Positions 29,179-37,815 of a stretch of DNA of 64,000 nt are shown here, piece by piece. How positions within the stretch are numbered: the first letter of the stretch is position 1; each line of letters starts with the position of its first letter. Both the position numbers and the translations under genes were made by a program. The notes beneath the pieces were generated by a model. That model was not told the origin of the DNA. It saw only the letters and a list, made by a program, of their open reading frames with translations, and searched no databases. Source of the stretch: Shewanella oneidensis MR-1 (GTDB lineage Bacteria; Pseudomonadota; Gammaproteobacteria; Enterobacterales; Shewanellaceae); NCBI RefSeq assembly GCF_000146165.2, contig NC_004347.2:1302001-1366000 (forward strand). Direction: 5' to 3'.

Positions 29179-29483
29179 ATGAGTTACAAAGACTTAATGG
29201 CTACGGTTGAGGTTAGGGGCGAGTCAGACGCTAAGCAAATATTGCTGGAGGCCGATGTTGAGCAATCTCGTCAGGATAACATTGAGATCATTGCCGCAAT
29301 TACTGACACCATAGCCGAGGGTATTACCCTAAAACCGATATTATTAATACTATAGGTAAGGCTATTGCAGCGCCTAAAGTAAGAGTTCGTAAAGTGTTAG
29401 AAAAACATATTGGTGGTGATTACTCGGCTGGCTACCGTTGGGAACACGCCCAAAGAATGGCTGGCGATCCACCAGTTAGTTAG
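29179..29483 (+). pseudogene. Frameshifted remnant of an unknown small gene
   Basis: The ATG at 29179 opens a 58-codon frame (MSYKDLMATVEVRGESDA...) that stops at 29355. From about 29334 a different frame carries on in the same direction without a stop to 29483 (TDIINTIGKAI, then KVRVRKVLEKH and YSAGYRWEHAQRM). A one-base loss near the AAAA run at 29331-29334 would join them into a protein of about 100 residues. I do not recognise the family. A hairpin terminator directly follows, which supports a former gene. Confidence 0.45.
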
Positions 29484-29491
29484 GAAAATTG

Positions 29492-29517
29492 AAAGCCTCC
29501 TTTGTTGGGGGCTTTTT
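29492..29517 (+). terminator. Terminator after the small remnant gene
   Basis: AAAGCCTCC and GGGGGCTTT pair across a short TTTGTT loop and are followed by TTTTT-rich sequence. It lies nine bases past the remnant's stop. Confidence 0.6.
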
Positions 29518-29743
29518 GTTGGGTGGGGTGTTGGAAAAATAGAATATTAGAAAAATTAATAAAATTAACAATTTGGGAAATTTGAGAAAATTAGAAAAAA
29601 TGTGAGCTATCAAGATTTTATCGGGGTCACTAGGGAGGTAAAAATTGAGTCTGAATCTCCTTTGGGCTAAGTCTCCATGTAAGGTTTTGTTAGGTTGAGG
29701 CAATTTTTTTAATTTTCTGATTTTTCAGTATGTGGGGTTTTAT

Positions 29744-29803
29744 GACACGTTAGAGGAGCATTTTTTTATGGGAATTGATGTTTTCCGACATCTTAAATGC
29801 AGG
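29744..29803 (+). repeat. Diverged direct repeat, copy 1
   Basis: About 60 bases starting GACACGTTAG and ending GACATCTTAAA plus a purine-rich tail. It is recognisably repeated in the same orientation at 31189-31246 on the far side of the IS256 copy. Each copy contains an in-frame ATG giving a similar short peptide start (...VFRHLK). Confidence 0.55.
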
Positions 29804-29893
29804 AGCAGGCAAAGGCTGCTTTGAGAAGCAAGCCGATAGGCTTATTCGCTAATATTTGGAAGTCACTAACTGTACTAAATTGAGTTTTTGGAC

Positions 29894-31182
29894 GAGGGCG
29901 TTCAAAATTCTGTGTCAGGCTAATTTTTAAATTTCTAGCACGCTATCTAAACGTCCTTCAAAATAAATCGCTAACTGTGATAAACAAAGGCTCCAATTGT
30001 GGATTGGCATGGTCCATTTATCTGAGGCGTTTAATATGCCTGCGTAAAGTAGCTTCAACAAGCTATTTTCATTAGGAAATGCACCTTTGGTTTTGGTGAG
30101 CTTTCTAAATTGGCGATGTACAGCCTCAACCGCATTGGTCGTGTAAATCACTTTCCTGATATGTTCTGGGTACTTAAAATAATGGGACAAATTATGCCAT
30201 TTGCGACGCCAAGAGTTGATTACCAACGGATAAGCATCACCCCATTTGGCCTCCAGTTCGTCCACGGCTTCTTTACTCACGGCTCGATACACAGGCTTTA
30301 AATCAGCCATAAACGCTTTCTGATTTTTTGAGGCGACATACTTCATTGAGTTGCGGATCTGATGGATAACGCATAGCTGTGTTTCCGTATGAGGGAAGAT
30401 ACTGGCTATGGCCTCAGGGAAACCGGTCAAGCCGTCAACACAGGCGATAAGAATATCTTTTACACCACGATTATTCAGATCGGTCAGTACGGATAGCCAG
30501 TAATTAGCGCCTTCATTTTCGGATAAGTGAAGCCCTAAAATTTCCTTTTTTCCTTTCATATTAAGCGCTAACAATGTGTAAACGGCTTTACTGACGTAGC
30601 GCCCATCCTCTTTGACTTTATAATGTATCGCATCAAGCCACACGATAGGATAATGGCTATCTAATGGGCGCTGCTGCCACGCTTTAAGTTCGGGGATGAG
30701 TTTGTCAGTGATAGCACTGACTGTTGCGTTAGACACTTAGACACATTGAGCCCATACATATCTTCAACATGTTGATTAATATCGCGATAGCTCATACCTA
30801 TACTGAACATCGATAACACTTTACGTTCGATTTCATCGGTTAGTGTAGTTTGATTTTTCTTAATCAACTGAGGCTCAAAGGTGCCATTGCGGTCTCTAGG
30901 CGCGTCTAACTCAAAGTTACCGGACGGATGCTTAATGGTCTTAGGGGTTTTGCCATTTTTACGATTAGGCTGAGGATCATGCGCTAAATGCTGCTCAAGC
31001 TCAGCCTGGAGAGCCGCTTCAGTGAGTTGCTTGATCAGTGGGCCAAGAATGCTGTCTTTACCTGTGAGGCTTTTACCTGATTGCAGATCTTTAAGGGCTT
31101 GTTCGAAGTTAAAAGGTTGGGTCATGTGTCATTCCTGTTTTTGAATATTTTACTGAAATGACACAGAATTATGAACACTACC
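29894..31182 (-). mobile_element. Second IS256-family copy, transposase broken (1289 bp)
   Basis: The same terminal repeats as the element at 14539-15831, in opposite orientation. Its length is explained exactly by an 8-bp insertion and a 12-bp deletion relative to that copy (1293 + 8 - 12). The flanks TTTTGGAC and TTTTGGGAC look like an imperfect target duplication. It can still be moved by the intact copy because both ends are present. Confidence 0.9.
29927..31125 (-). pseudogene. Frameshifted IS256-family transposase
   Basis: The first part (31125 down to about 30740) matches the intact transposase up to ...MYGLNVS. Then an 8-bp tandem duplication, TTAGACAC repeated at 30729-30736 and 30737-30744, shifts the frame. 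The rest continues in another frame from 30736 to 29927. A separate 12-bp in-frame deletion changes EAAEMALDEL to EAVDEL. The catalytic residues all survive in the second part but cannot be joined to the N-terminus without frameshifting. Confidence 0.92.
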
Positions 31183-31188
31183 TTTTGG

Positions 31189-31246
31189 GACACGTTAGGG
31201 GCGACTGTTTTTTATGAAGTATGGAGTTTTTAGACATCTTAAAGGG
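31189..31246 (+). repeat. Diverged direct repeat, copy 2
   Basis: The partner of 29744-29803, lying just outside the right end of IS256 copy 2. Shared exact runs are GACACGTTAG, TTTTTTATG and GACATCTTAAA. From its ATG a 32-codon frame runs MKYGVFRHLKGSSVIRRGWG..., comparable to MGIDVFRHLK in copy 1. Confidence 0.55.
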
Positions 31247-31291
31247 AGTTCCGTCATTAGACGTGGGTGGGGAAACTCTAAATGTGGTGTT

Positions 31292-31963
31292 TTAAGTTTT
31301 TTGCTTGGCTAATTTATTATTTAGTTTTTCAATCCGCTTTTGATAGTCATCTGACCAACCTTGCTCAACTGCTTGTTTAGCAAGCTTTAATGCGCCTGTA
31401 AGATCACCTTCTTTTTCAAGAATGATCGATAATTGCTTAAAGCCTACATGAGAGGGCATTATTTGCGGAATGTCATAACCTACCAGTTTATGGCCTAGCA
31501 TGGCCTCAAGTTTTTTCAGGCTGATGCCTTTGGGCTTGGGAGGTTGGCTAAATGCGTTGGCGGCTTGTTTGGCTATGGATATTTGCAGTAAACAAAGTTC
31601 TTTTGCTTTGTCGTAGTGGGCTGGATTCTCCCGAAGACGGTAGTGATGTTTAATTAAGCCTGTTAGCGCCAAATGAATATCTTTGTAGTTCTTCCTTGGC
31701 TGGCTAAGAGCCTCTTTTAACGCTTGCTCGGTTTTGTCCCTAATGATGCCTTTAGCATCATCTTTTGCCACACACGCTAAGACGTCCAGTAAGCAGCATT
31801 TATCCGTTTCACAATACGATTTGCCTACCAGCTTTTCATAGAGATAACGCTCTCCAGAAGGATAACCCATAGGCTGATAGTCACGTGATATTTGATCACG
31901 TTGAGCTGGCGTTAGTGCTGTGTTCCACCATTCCTTTAGATTGTAATAGTCCAGTATGTCCAT
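31292..31963 (-). CDS. Hypothetical helical (TPR-like) protein, 5' end abutted by IS1595 element
   Basis: From the ATG at 31963 this is 223 residues (MDILDYYNLKEWWNTALTP...). The frame can be read 10 codons further to a GTG at 31993, but that lies inside the IS1595 end. The C-terminal half looks like helical repeats (LSIILEKEGDLTGALKLAKQ is TPR-like), and there is a CETDKCC cysteine cluster at about 60. I know of no function. No good ribosome site precedes the ATG, so the native 5' end may have been lost to the insertion. Confidence 0.6.
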   Translation of the reverse strand: MDILDYYNLKEWWNTALTPAQRDQISRDYQPMGYPSGERYLYEKLVGKSYCETDKCCLLDVLACVAKDDAKGIIRDKTEQALKEALSQPRKNYKDIHLALTGLIKHHYRLRENPAHYDKAKELCLLQISIAKQAANAFSQPPKPKGISLKKLEAMLGHKLVGYDIPQIMPSHVGFKQLSIILEKEGDLTGALKLAKQAVEQGWSDDYQKRIEKLNNKLAKQKT

Positions 31964-31965
31964 AA

Positions 31966-33001
31966 GGGCTATCCACTTAGCACGACCAACCACTATATAT
32001 TGTGGTTATCGATTTTTAATTGATTGGTACGTTATCGGCTTAGAACGCACTGCTTGCTCAAGCAACCTGTAGAATAATAATCCCCGAGAATCTGACTTTC
32101 TTCTGTTGAAGCGAAATGTAAATTCATCTAAATAATAATCAAGTTGCTTAGCCTTTACCGCACCTTGATACGTACCTAAAAGCCATCTTTTACATAATGA
32201 TGAGACTCGATGCACCCCAGCCATTGTTTCATGTGCAGGTACAGATGAACCTAAATGCACCATCCGATTATGCTTATATCCTTTTTTGTCTATTTGCTTG
32301 TATGCTTGAGAACCATCACTACAAATTGTGCTACCAGGCTCTATTACATCTTGAATGAATTGATGGATATGTTCTTTAGTTGCACTTTCTACTTGCCTTA
32401 AACGTATCCGCCCAAATCCAGAGGGTGATAGCAGCTCAACAGCCACCAAAACTATAGCTTTACGCTTACCCTGTTGATTTTTAATAGATGATTTTGGAAT
32501 GACCCCACCTATTAATGTTTCGTCAACCTCTACGATGCCGGACAGTTTATCTCTTTCAGGGTCAACCATGGCATATCTTAACTTGTGCATTAAAGACCAA
32601 GCAGTTTGATAACTCCCAAGACCTAATAGCCTTTGGACTCCAAGAGCGCTGACCCCATTCTTTTGATTTGTAATAAACCAGACAGCTGCAAACCAACTTT
32701 TCATGGGGGTTCTTGTTTTGTCAAAAAGTGTACTTGATGTTACTGAACACTGAAAACGGCAAGCATGACATTTTAACTTGCCATTACTTAACTGATAAGG
32801 TGATTGATGGCTCGAACAGCTTGGGCAAATGAATCCGTTTGGCCAACGAAGTGCGTAAAGGTAGCTAGTGCAAGATTGTTCATCATGAAACCAATCAACA
32901 AATTCGTCCCAATTTGTAGGGTAATCGACGCCAGCTTTTAATAAATACGATGAAGTTTTCATTACTACATATTGACACTGGTGGCGCTAAATGGATAGCC
33001 C
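31966..33001 (-). mobile_element. IS1595-family insertion sequence (about 1036 bp)
   Basis: Imperfect inverted repeats bound the element: GGGCTATCCACTTAGCACG at 31966 and, on the reverse strand from 33001, GGGCTATCCATTTAGCGCC. The flanking 8-mers (GTCCATAA and TTACAACC) do not match, so no target duplication is visible. This suggests a deletion or rearrangement next to the element after insertion. Confidence 0.8.
32006..32962 (-). CDS. IS1595-family transposase
   Basis: A 318-residue transposase. An N-terminal zinc ribbon (CPSCSSHQ... CHAC, about residues 46-70) is followed by the IS1595 DDE-type core: D in VEVDETLIGG, D in ICSDGSQAY, and the GVHRVSSLCKRWL helix near the end. Its length matches ISXO2-like transposases. 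The frame is intact, so the element may be active. Confidence 0.92.
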   Translation of the reverse strand: MKTSSYLLKAGVDYPTNWDEFVDWFHDEQSCTSYLYALRWPNGFICPSCSSHQSPYQLSNGKLKCHACRFQCSVTSSTLFDKTRTPMKSWFAAVWFITNQKNGVSALGVQRLLGLGSYQTAWSLMHKLRYAMVDPERDKLSGIVEVDETLIGGVIPKSSIKNQQGKRKAIVLVAVELLSPSGFGRIRLRQVESATKEHIHQFIQDVIEPGSTICSDGSQAYKQIDKKGYKHNRMVHLGSSVPAHETMAGVHRVSSLCKRWLLGTYQGAVKAKQLDYYLDEFTFRFNRRKSDSRGLLFYRLLEQAVRSKPITYQSIKNR

Positions 33002-33235
33002 TTACAACCAGACATGATCAATGCACAAGAGATAGCACTATTAAGGGTATTTTTTTCATTTGTATTTCCTTCTATAGGATATTTTTTATAAGTCAGTTGT
33101 TACTTGAAGATGAAGATCTTACGTATTGATATTTTCTAATGCGAGTTTAAACACAACGTCACTCATTACAGCAACTGTAATGCCTAGATATGAAAAAGGC
33201 GTAGCGGTGATTAACCTGCTACGCCTTATCGGAAT
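33002..33235. other. Remnant 5' end of a lipoprotein gene and spacer before tRNA-Ile
   Basis: On the minus strand an ATG at 33057-33059, with AAGGAAA upstream, opens a short frame. One frame over, the sequence gives NTLNSAISCALIMSGCKG, a lipoprotein-like signal with an SGC lipobox. The two frames would join if the run of seven A bases after the ATG had eight. The IS1595 element starts straight after the GCK codons. It looks like the cut-off start of a lipoprotein gene. Confidence 0.4.
33192..33227 (-). terminator. Terminator after tRNA-Ile
   Basis: AAGGCGTAGC (33196-33205) pairs with GCTACGCCTT (33218-33227), a 10-bp perfect stem. On the minus strand it is followed by TTTTTCA, just downstream of the tRNA 3' end. 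Confidence 0.85.
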
Positions 33236-33312
33236 TGGTGGCCCCTCACGGACTTGAACCGTGGACCTAACGATTATGAGTCGTGTGCTCTAACCAACTG
33301 AGCTAAGGGGCC
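33236..33312 (-). tRNA. tRNA-Ile2 (anticodon CAT, lysidine type)
   Basis: A 77-base tRNA with encoded CCA. The acceptor GGCCCCT pairs with AGGGGCC, the D-arm is AGCTCAGTTGGTTAGAGC, the anticodon stem-loop is ACGA-CTCATAA-TCGT with CAT at 33276-33278, and the T-arm contains GGTTCAAGTCC. The body closely resembles E. coli ileX, so the C34 is expected to be changed to lysidine by TilS and to read AUA, although software may label it tRNA-Met. Confidence 0.92.
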
Positions 33313-33348
33313 GACTAAAGGCAATCGTCATCACCTAAAGCGAGTGGG

Positions 33349-33377
33349 AGTATACTAAGCTTGGTTGCGCTTGTCAC
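33349..33377 (-). promoter_or_regulatory. Sigma-70 promoter of tRNA-Ile
   Basis: On the minus strand GTGACA and TATACT are separated by 17 bases, followed by a G+C-rich discriminator, about 37 bases before the mature tRNA 5' end. This is typical of stable-RNA promoters. Confidence 0.7.
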
Positions 33378-33513
33378 CCGTGTTTTTAGATGAAATTCAC
33401 CGAATTGATTCAAGTGGTTATCTGTTAATCAACTGTTGTTTTAGTAAAGGTGATTTGCAGTGCCGTTCATGGTGTGGGCTAATTTAACCCTATGATTCTG
33501 AATGAGGGCTAAT

Positions 33514-33537
33514 AAAAAGCCCCGCAGTGCGGGGCTT
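33514..33537 (-). terminator. Terminator after rpoD
   Basis: A G+C-rich stem AAGCCCCGC/GCGGGGCTT around CAC or GTG is followed by TTTTATT on the minus strand, 35 bases past the rpoD stop. Confidence 0.88.
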
Positions 33538-33571
33538 AAGCTGAATGTTTCACTCTTATCTATTCGTCTAT

Positions 33572-35422
33572 CTATTCGTCTAAGAAGGACTTTAAGATTT
33601 CTGAGCGTGAAGGGTGGCGCAGTTTACGTAGTGCTTTTGCTTCAATTTGACGAATACGTTCACGGGTCACGTCAAATTGCTTACCCACTTCTTCAAGTGT
33701 GTGGTCGGTATTCATATCGATACCAAAACGCATGCGCAGCACTTTTGCTTCACGGGCTGTTAGGCCTGCTAATACCTCATGGGTGGCGCTCTTCAGGCTT
33801 TCGCTGGTGGCGCTGTCCAGTGGTAATTCGAGGGTAGTATCCTCGATAAAATCGCCTAAATGCGAATCTTCATCGTCACCGATTGGGGTTTCCATGGAGA
33901 TAGGTTCTTTAGCGATTTTCAGTACCTTACGGATCTTATCTTCCGGCATCATCATACGCTCTGCCAGTTCTTCAGGTGAGGGTTCACGGCCCATTTCCTG
34001 TAGCATTTGGCGAGAGATACGGTTCAGCTTGTTGATCGTTTCGATCATATGTACTGGAATACGGATCGTACGGGCTTGGTCCGCGATTGAGCGGGTGATT
34101 GCCTGACGGATCCACCAAGTTGCATAGGTCGAGAACTTATAACCACGGCGATATTCAAATTTATCAACGGCCTTCATCAGACCGATATTACCTTCTTGGA
34201 TCAAGTCCAAGAATTGCAGGCCACGGTTGGTGTATTTCTTGGCGATAGAAATAACCAAACGTAAGTTTGCCTCAACCATTTCTTTCTTCGCACGGCGAGC
34301 CTTGGCTTCACCGATTGACATACGGCGGTTAATATCTTTAATCGCGGCAATGACTAAACCGGTTTCTTCTTCGATGGCGGCCAGCTTGCTACGGCAACGT
34401 TGTACGTCTTCCTCAACCATTCTTAAGCCTTCGGCATAAGGTTTGTTTGAGGTTTTTTCGGCCTCGAACCAATCGAGGTTGGTCTCATTACCTGTGAAGA
34501 ACTTAACAAAATTTTTCTTCGGCATTTTGGCCTGTTCGACACAAAGCTTCATTAGTAGACGCTCTTGTACGCGAACACGGTCCATCATAGAACGCATGCT
34601 TTTCACTAAGCGATCGAACTGCTTAGGTACTAAGCGGAACTCTTTGAAAATCTCGCCGATTTCAAACAGTGCTTGAATCGACTCAGGATGTTCACGGCCT
34701 TTGGCGTCAATAATTTTAAGCGCGCTTTCGTAGGCAGTTCTTAGTTGGCTAAAACGCTCACGAGCCTCTTCAGGATCGGGGCCTTTATTGCCATCATCAT
34801 CACCGTCGCCATCACCGTCTTCGTCTTCATCGTCTTCCTCGTCATCTTCATCTTCAAGATCTTCTTCTGATAATTCAGAACCGATGTGGGTTGCGGTTGG
34901 ACCGAGGTCTTCTTCGTCAGGGTTAACAAATCCAGAGATAATATCAGACAGGCGCAGTTCGTCGGCTTCGTACTGGTCGTACTGCTCAAGGATCATGGCG
35001 ATCGCTTGTGGGTACTCGGCGACAGAGCTTTGAACTGTGTTAATGCCTTCTTCGATGCGCTTGGCGATAACAATTTCGCCTTCGCGAGTCAGCAGTTCAA
35101 CGGTACCCATTTCGCGCATGTACATACGCACAGGGTCTGTGGTGCGGCCAAGCTCACTTTCTACCGTGGCAAGGGCTGCTGCGGCTTCTTCTGCTGCATC
35201 TTCGTCTGTGTTGTCTTCCGACATCATCATGTCATCGGCGTCGGGAGCCTCTTCGAATACCCGAATACCCATGTCATTTATCATCTGGATAATATCTTCG
35301 ATCTGGTCAGAATCGACCATGTCTGCAGGTAAGTGGTCGTTCACTTCTGCATAGGTTAAGTAACCTTGCTCTTTACCTTTGGCAAGCAACAGCTTGAGTT
35401 GCGACTGCGGAGTATGATCCAT
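33572..35422 (-). CDS. rpoD: Primary sigma factor RpoD (sigma-70)
   Basis: A 616-residue sigma-70. The start [20 protein letters not shown] at 35422 matches known RpoD N-termini; an ATG nine bases earlier is possible but less typical. Region 1.1, the acidic non-conserved region (a long D/E run at about 190-220), region 2 with [18 protein letters not shown] and [10 protein letters not shown], region 3, and region 4.2 with [15 protein letters not shown] are all present. It directs RNA polymerase to housekeeping promoters. It is the last gene of the rpsU-yqeY-dnaG-rpoD order, with its own terminator. Confidence 0.97.
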   Translation of the reverse strand: MDHTPQSQLKLLLAKGKEQGYLTYAEVNDHLPADMVDSDQIEDIIQMINDMGIRVFEEAPDADDMMMSEDNTDEDAAEEAAAALATVESELGRTTDPVRMYMREMGTVELLTREGEIVIAKRIEEGINTVQSSVAEYPQAIAMILEQYDQYEADELRLSDIISGFVNPDEEDLGPTATHIGSELSEEDLEDEDDEEDDEDEDGDGDGDDDGNKGPDPEEARERFSQLRTAYESALKIIDAKGREHPESIQALFEIGEIFKEFRLVPKQFDRLVKSMRSMMDRVRVQERLLMKLCVEQAKMPKKNFVKFFTGNETNLDWFEAEKTSNKPYAEGLRMVEEDVQRCRSKLAAIEEETGLVIAAIKDINRRMSIGEAKARRAKKEMVEANLRLVISIAKKYTNRGLQFLDLIQEGNIGLMKAVDKFEYRRGYKFSTYATWWIRQAITRSIADQARTIRIPVHMIETINKLNRISRQMLQEMGREPSPEELAERMMMPEDKIRKVLKIAKEPISMETPIGDDEDSHLGDFIEDTTLELPLDSATSESLKSATHEVLAGLTAREAKVLRMRFGIDMNTDHTLEEVGKQFDVTRERIRQIEAKALRKLRHPSRSEILKSFLDE

Positions 35423-35557
35423 AGATATCATCCAAGTTGGGAAACTGTTACAACGACGGACAGTTAGCTCATGCTAAGTGCCGCGCAAATCGTCAATTAT
35501 AGCCATGTGCACTTACCTGTGCTAGTCACTGGGATACAGAATGAGGACATTTTTGCC

Positions 35558-37282
35558 TCAGTTTAGTCCTTTCATGACTGAGATCAGCTTCTGCAGCTGG
35601 ATCTTCTCTTCCTTAGTATGGGTCTGCTTTAGACTCAATTCCTGATAACGTTGTTCAATATATTGATTGTTCAACCAAACCAGGGTTTGTTTAAACTTTT
35701 CGAGCTGGTTTTCTTCCGCCACTTGATGGTCCCATTGGGCTAATTTATGCAGCGTCCCGCTGTGGGGGCTGTCTCTGAATTGCTCAAGTAGTTGTGCGCT
35801 GTTTAACCTATGCTCTCGAGTTAACGCCAACAGCAATGGCAGCAAGTCGATGCCTGGCATTTGCAGATGGTTCAATGCTGGTTGTGGAGATAATCCCACA
35901 CCCAGCTCGGGATGCTGTACTAACAAGGCGATGGCAAGTCGCAATGGTGTGCCGCGTCCTTTGAGTCCCGTTGATGCTGTGGGTTTAGGTTGTTTGACTG
36001 TAAAACCCAGTTTTTTCTTCATATCATCTGAGCTGTTCATACCTAACTTGTGAGCTAAGTTCTCAAGTAGGAGGTTTTGCAGCACAGTATCTTGTATTTT
36101 TTCAATTAAGCCAAAGGCTTGTTTGGCTAAGTTACCTTTATCGGTACCGAATTTAGTCGCTAATGTGTCAAACAAAAATTCGGGCAAGGTGATGGCGCTT
36201 TCCATCAATTGCTCGAATGGGTCTTTACCAATCTTACGAACCATTGAATCAGGATCTTCTGATTGCGGTAAAAACATAAAACGTACTTTGTCCCCAGGTT
36301 TTAATAGGGGTAAGGCAGTTTCTAAGGCGCGCCAAGCGGCTTCATTGCCGGCTCTGTCACCGTCGTAACAGCAGATGACTTCTTTAGCACTACGTAGCAA
36401 CAATTGAAATTGTTCAGCCGTTGTTGAGGTGCCGAGCGACGCAACCGCATAATCGACGCCGTATTGGGCGAGGGCGACCACGTCCATATAGCCTTCGACA
36501 ATCAGTACTTTGTCTGGATCACGGTGCCGCTGCTTTAGCTCGTATAAGCCATAAAGTTCATTACCCTTATGAAATATGGGCGTTTCTGGCGAATTCAAGT
36601 ACTTGGGGGTGCCATCTCCCAAGACTCGGCCACCAAATCCAATCACACGACCACGGCGGTCACGGATCGGAAACATCAGTCGGTCACGAAATCTATCGTA
36701 TCTTTTGCCGCTGTCATTACTGATAAGCATGCCTGCGGTCAGGAGTTTATCCTGTGCATCTTGATTTTGACGGTAGCGGCTTAATAGGCCATCCCAACCG
36801 TCTGGGGCAAAACCAATACCAAAATGTTCAACAATATCATCGGATAAACCGCGATAGGCGAGGTAGTCGATGACTTTTTGTTTGTCTTGGTGTTGTCTTA
36901 ACTGGGTTTGAAAAAAGCGGCTGGCTTCTTCCATTAATTGGTATAGATCACGGCTTAGGCCATCATCTTGGCGCTTACCTGTGCCTTGTTCTCTGGGTAC
37001 TTCTAAACCCAATTGTCCGGCAAGATCTTCAATCGCATCGACAAAATCGAGTCTGTCGTACTCCATCACAAAATCGATGGCATTGCCGTGGGCACCGCAG
37101 CCAAAACAATGATAAAACTGTTTATCGCGGCTAACGGTAAACGAAGGTGATTTTTCGCTATGAAAAGGACAACAGGCCGAGTAGTTTTTACCCGCCTTTT
37201 TCAAGGGCACCTTTCGATCGATTAGTTCGACGATGTCAGTGCGAGCGATTAGCTCATTGATAAAATCACGAGGTATTGCCAT
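35558..37282 (-). CDS. dnaG: DNA primase DnaG
   Basis: A 574-residue primase. The CHC2 zinc site is at Cys38, His41, Cys59 and Cys62, the TOPRIM domain shows VEGYMDVVALAQYG and CCYDGDRAGNEAA, and the C-terminal part is the DnaB-helicase-binding domain. It makes RNA primers for replication. It lies between yqeY and rpoD. A hairpin terminator stands between yqeY and this gene, which would keep primase levels low. Confidence 0.96.
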   Translation of the reverse strand: MAIPRDFINELIARTDIVELIDRKVPLKKAGKNYSACCPFHSEKSPSFTVSRDKQFYHCFGCGAHGNAIDFVMEYDRLDFVDAIEDLAGQLGLEVPREQGTGKRQDDGLSRDLYQLMEEASRFFQTQLRQHQDKQKVIDYLAYRGLSDDIVEHFGIGFAPDGWDGLLSRYRQNQDAQDKLLTAGMLISNDSGKRYDRFRDRLMFPIRDRRGRVIGFGGRVLGDGTPKYLNSPETPIFHKGNELYGLYELKQRHRDPDKVLIVEGYMDVVALAQYGVDYAVASLGTSTTAEQFQLLLRSAKEVICCYDGDRAGNEAAWRALETALPLLKPGDKVRFMFLPQSEDPDSMVRKIGKDPFEQLMESAITLPEFLFDTLATKFGTDKGNLAKQAFGLIEKIQDTVLQNLLLENLAHKLGMNSSDDMKKKLGFTVKQPKPTASTGLKGRGTPLRLAIALLVQHPELGVGLSPQPALNHLQMPGIDLLPLLLALTREHRLNSAQLLEQFRDSPHSGTLHKLAQWDHQVAEENQLEKFKQTLVWLNNQYIEQRYQELSLKQTHTKEEKIQLQKLISVMKGLN

Positions 37283-37319
37283 TGAGTGCTTAAAATCTCG
37301 CCTTGCGCGAATTTAAACA

Positions 37320-37347
37320 AACAAGCCGCGCATAGGCACGGCTTGTT
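37320..37347 (-). terminator. Internal hairpin terminator between yqeY and dnaG
   Basis: AACAAGCCG (37320-37328) pairs with CGGCTTGTT (37339-37347). On the minus strand it is followed by TGTTTAAATT. It recalls the internal terminator that limits dnaG expression in the E. coli rpsU-dnaG-rpoD operon. Confidence 0.65.
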
Positions 37348-37365
37348 CATACATTGAAACGCTAA

Positions 37366-37809
37366 TTATTGCAATTTTGCACGGATCATAGCGCCAATAG
37401 CGCCCATGTCTGCACGTCCTTGAACTTTAGGTTTCAATGCTCCCATTACTTTGCCCATATCCGCCATGGAGGATGCACCTATTTCAACAATAGCGGCATC
37501 GATGAACGCAGCGATCTCCGCCTCTGAGAGGGGAGTAGGCAGGAAAGTTTCAATTACTTGAATCTCTTCTGCTTCTGCTGCTGCCAATTCGCTACGACCC
37601 GCTGCTTCATATTGAGCAATTGAATCGCGGCGTTGTTTCACCATTTTGGTTAAGACAGCTATAACCTGCTCATCATTCAAACTTTCGCGAGTATCCACTT
37701 CAATCTGTTTGATGGCTGCAAGTGCCATACGAATAGTGCTCAATCTCGCCTTCTCTTTGGCGATCATGGCCTGTTTCATATGGTCTTTTAGCTGATCAAT
37801 TAGGCTCAT
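37366..37809 (-). CDS. yqeY: GatB/YqeY domain protein
   Basis: A 147-residue YqeY-family protein (MSLIDQLKDHMKQAMIAKEK, then EVDTRESLNDEQVIAVL and the C-terminal MGKVMGALKPKVQGRADM segment). The domain is shared with the tail of GatB and of some GlnRS enzymes and is thought to bind tRNA, although the free-standing protein's role is unclear. It is placed six bases after rpsU and so is co-transcribed with it. Confidence 0.9.
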   Translation of the reverse strand: MSLIDQLKDHMKQAMIAKEKARLSTIRMALAAIKQIEVDTRESLNDEQVIAVLTKMVKQRRDSIAQYEAAGRSELAAAEAEEIQVIETFLPTPLSEAEIAAFIDAAIVEIGASSMADMGKVMGALKPKVQGRADMGAIGAMIRAKLQ

Positions 37810-37815
37810 AAGAGA

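Larger units (their letters stand above)
29115..29893. other. Decayed accessory region between the chemoreceptor and IS256 copy 2
   Basis: The segment holds a frameshifted small gene (29179-29483), a terminator-like hairpin (29492-29517), an AT-rich stretch, a second short frame resembling the start of the first (from the GTG at 29602), and one copy of a diverged direct repeat (29744-29803). Base composition is more A+T rich than the flanking core genes. Confidence 0.55.

Noticed and set aside
29927..31125. The broken IS256 transposase as a programmed frameshift
   Set aside because: The intact copy in the same window is a single continuous frame, and the shift is due to an 8-bp duplication, not a slippery site.
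29744..31246. GTTAGGGG in the direct repeats suggested integron attC sites
   Set aside because: The core does not fit GTTRRRY and no partner RYYYAAC site at proper spacing was found, nor an integrase gene.
29115..33312. Accessory patch as an integrative element with a tRNA-Ile attachment site
   Set aside because: No integrase gene and no repeat of the tRNA 3' end was found in the patch.
34741..35354. Open frames opposite the acidic region of rpoD with long serine/proline runs
   Set aside because: They are reverse-strand shadows of the D/E-rich coding segment and have no supporting ribosome site or family.
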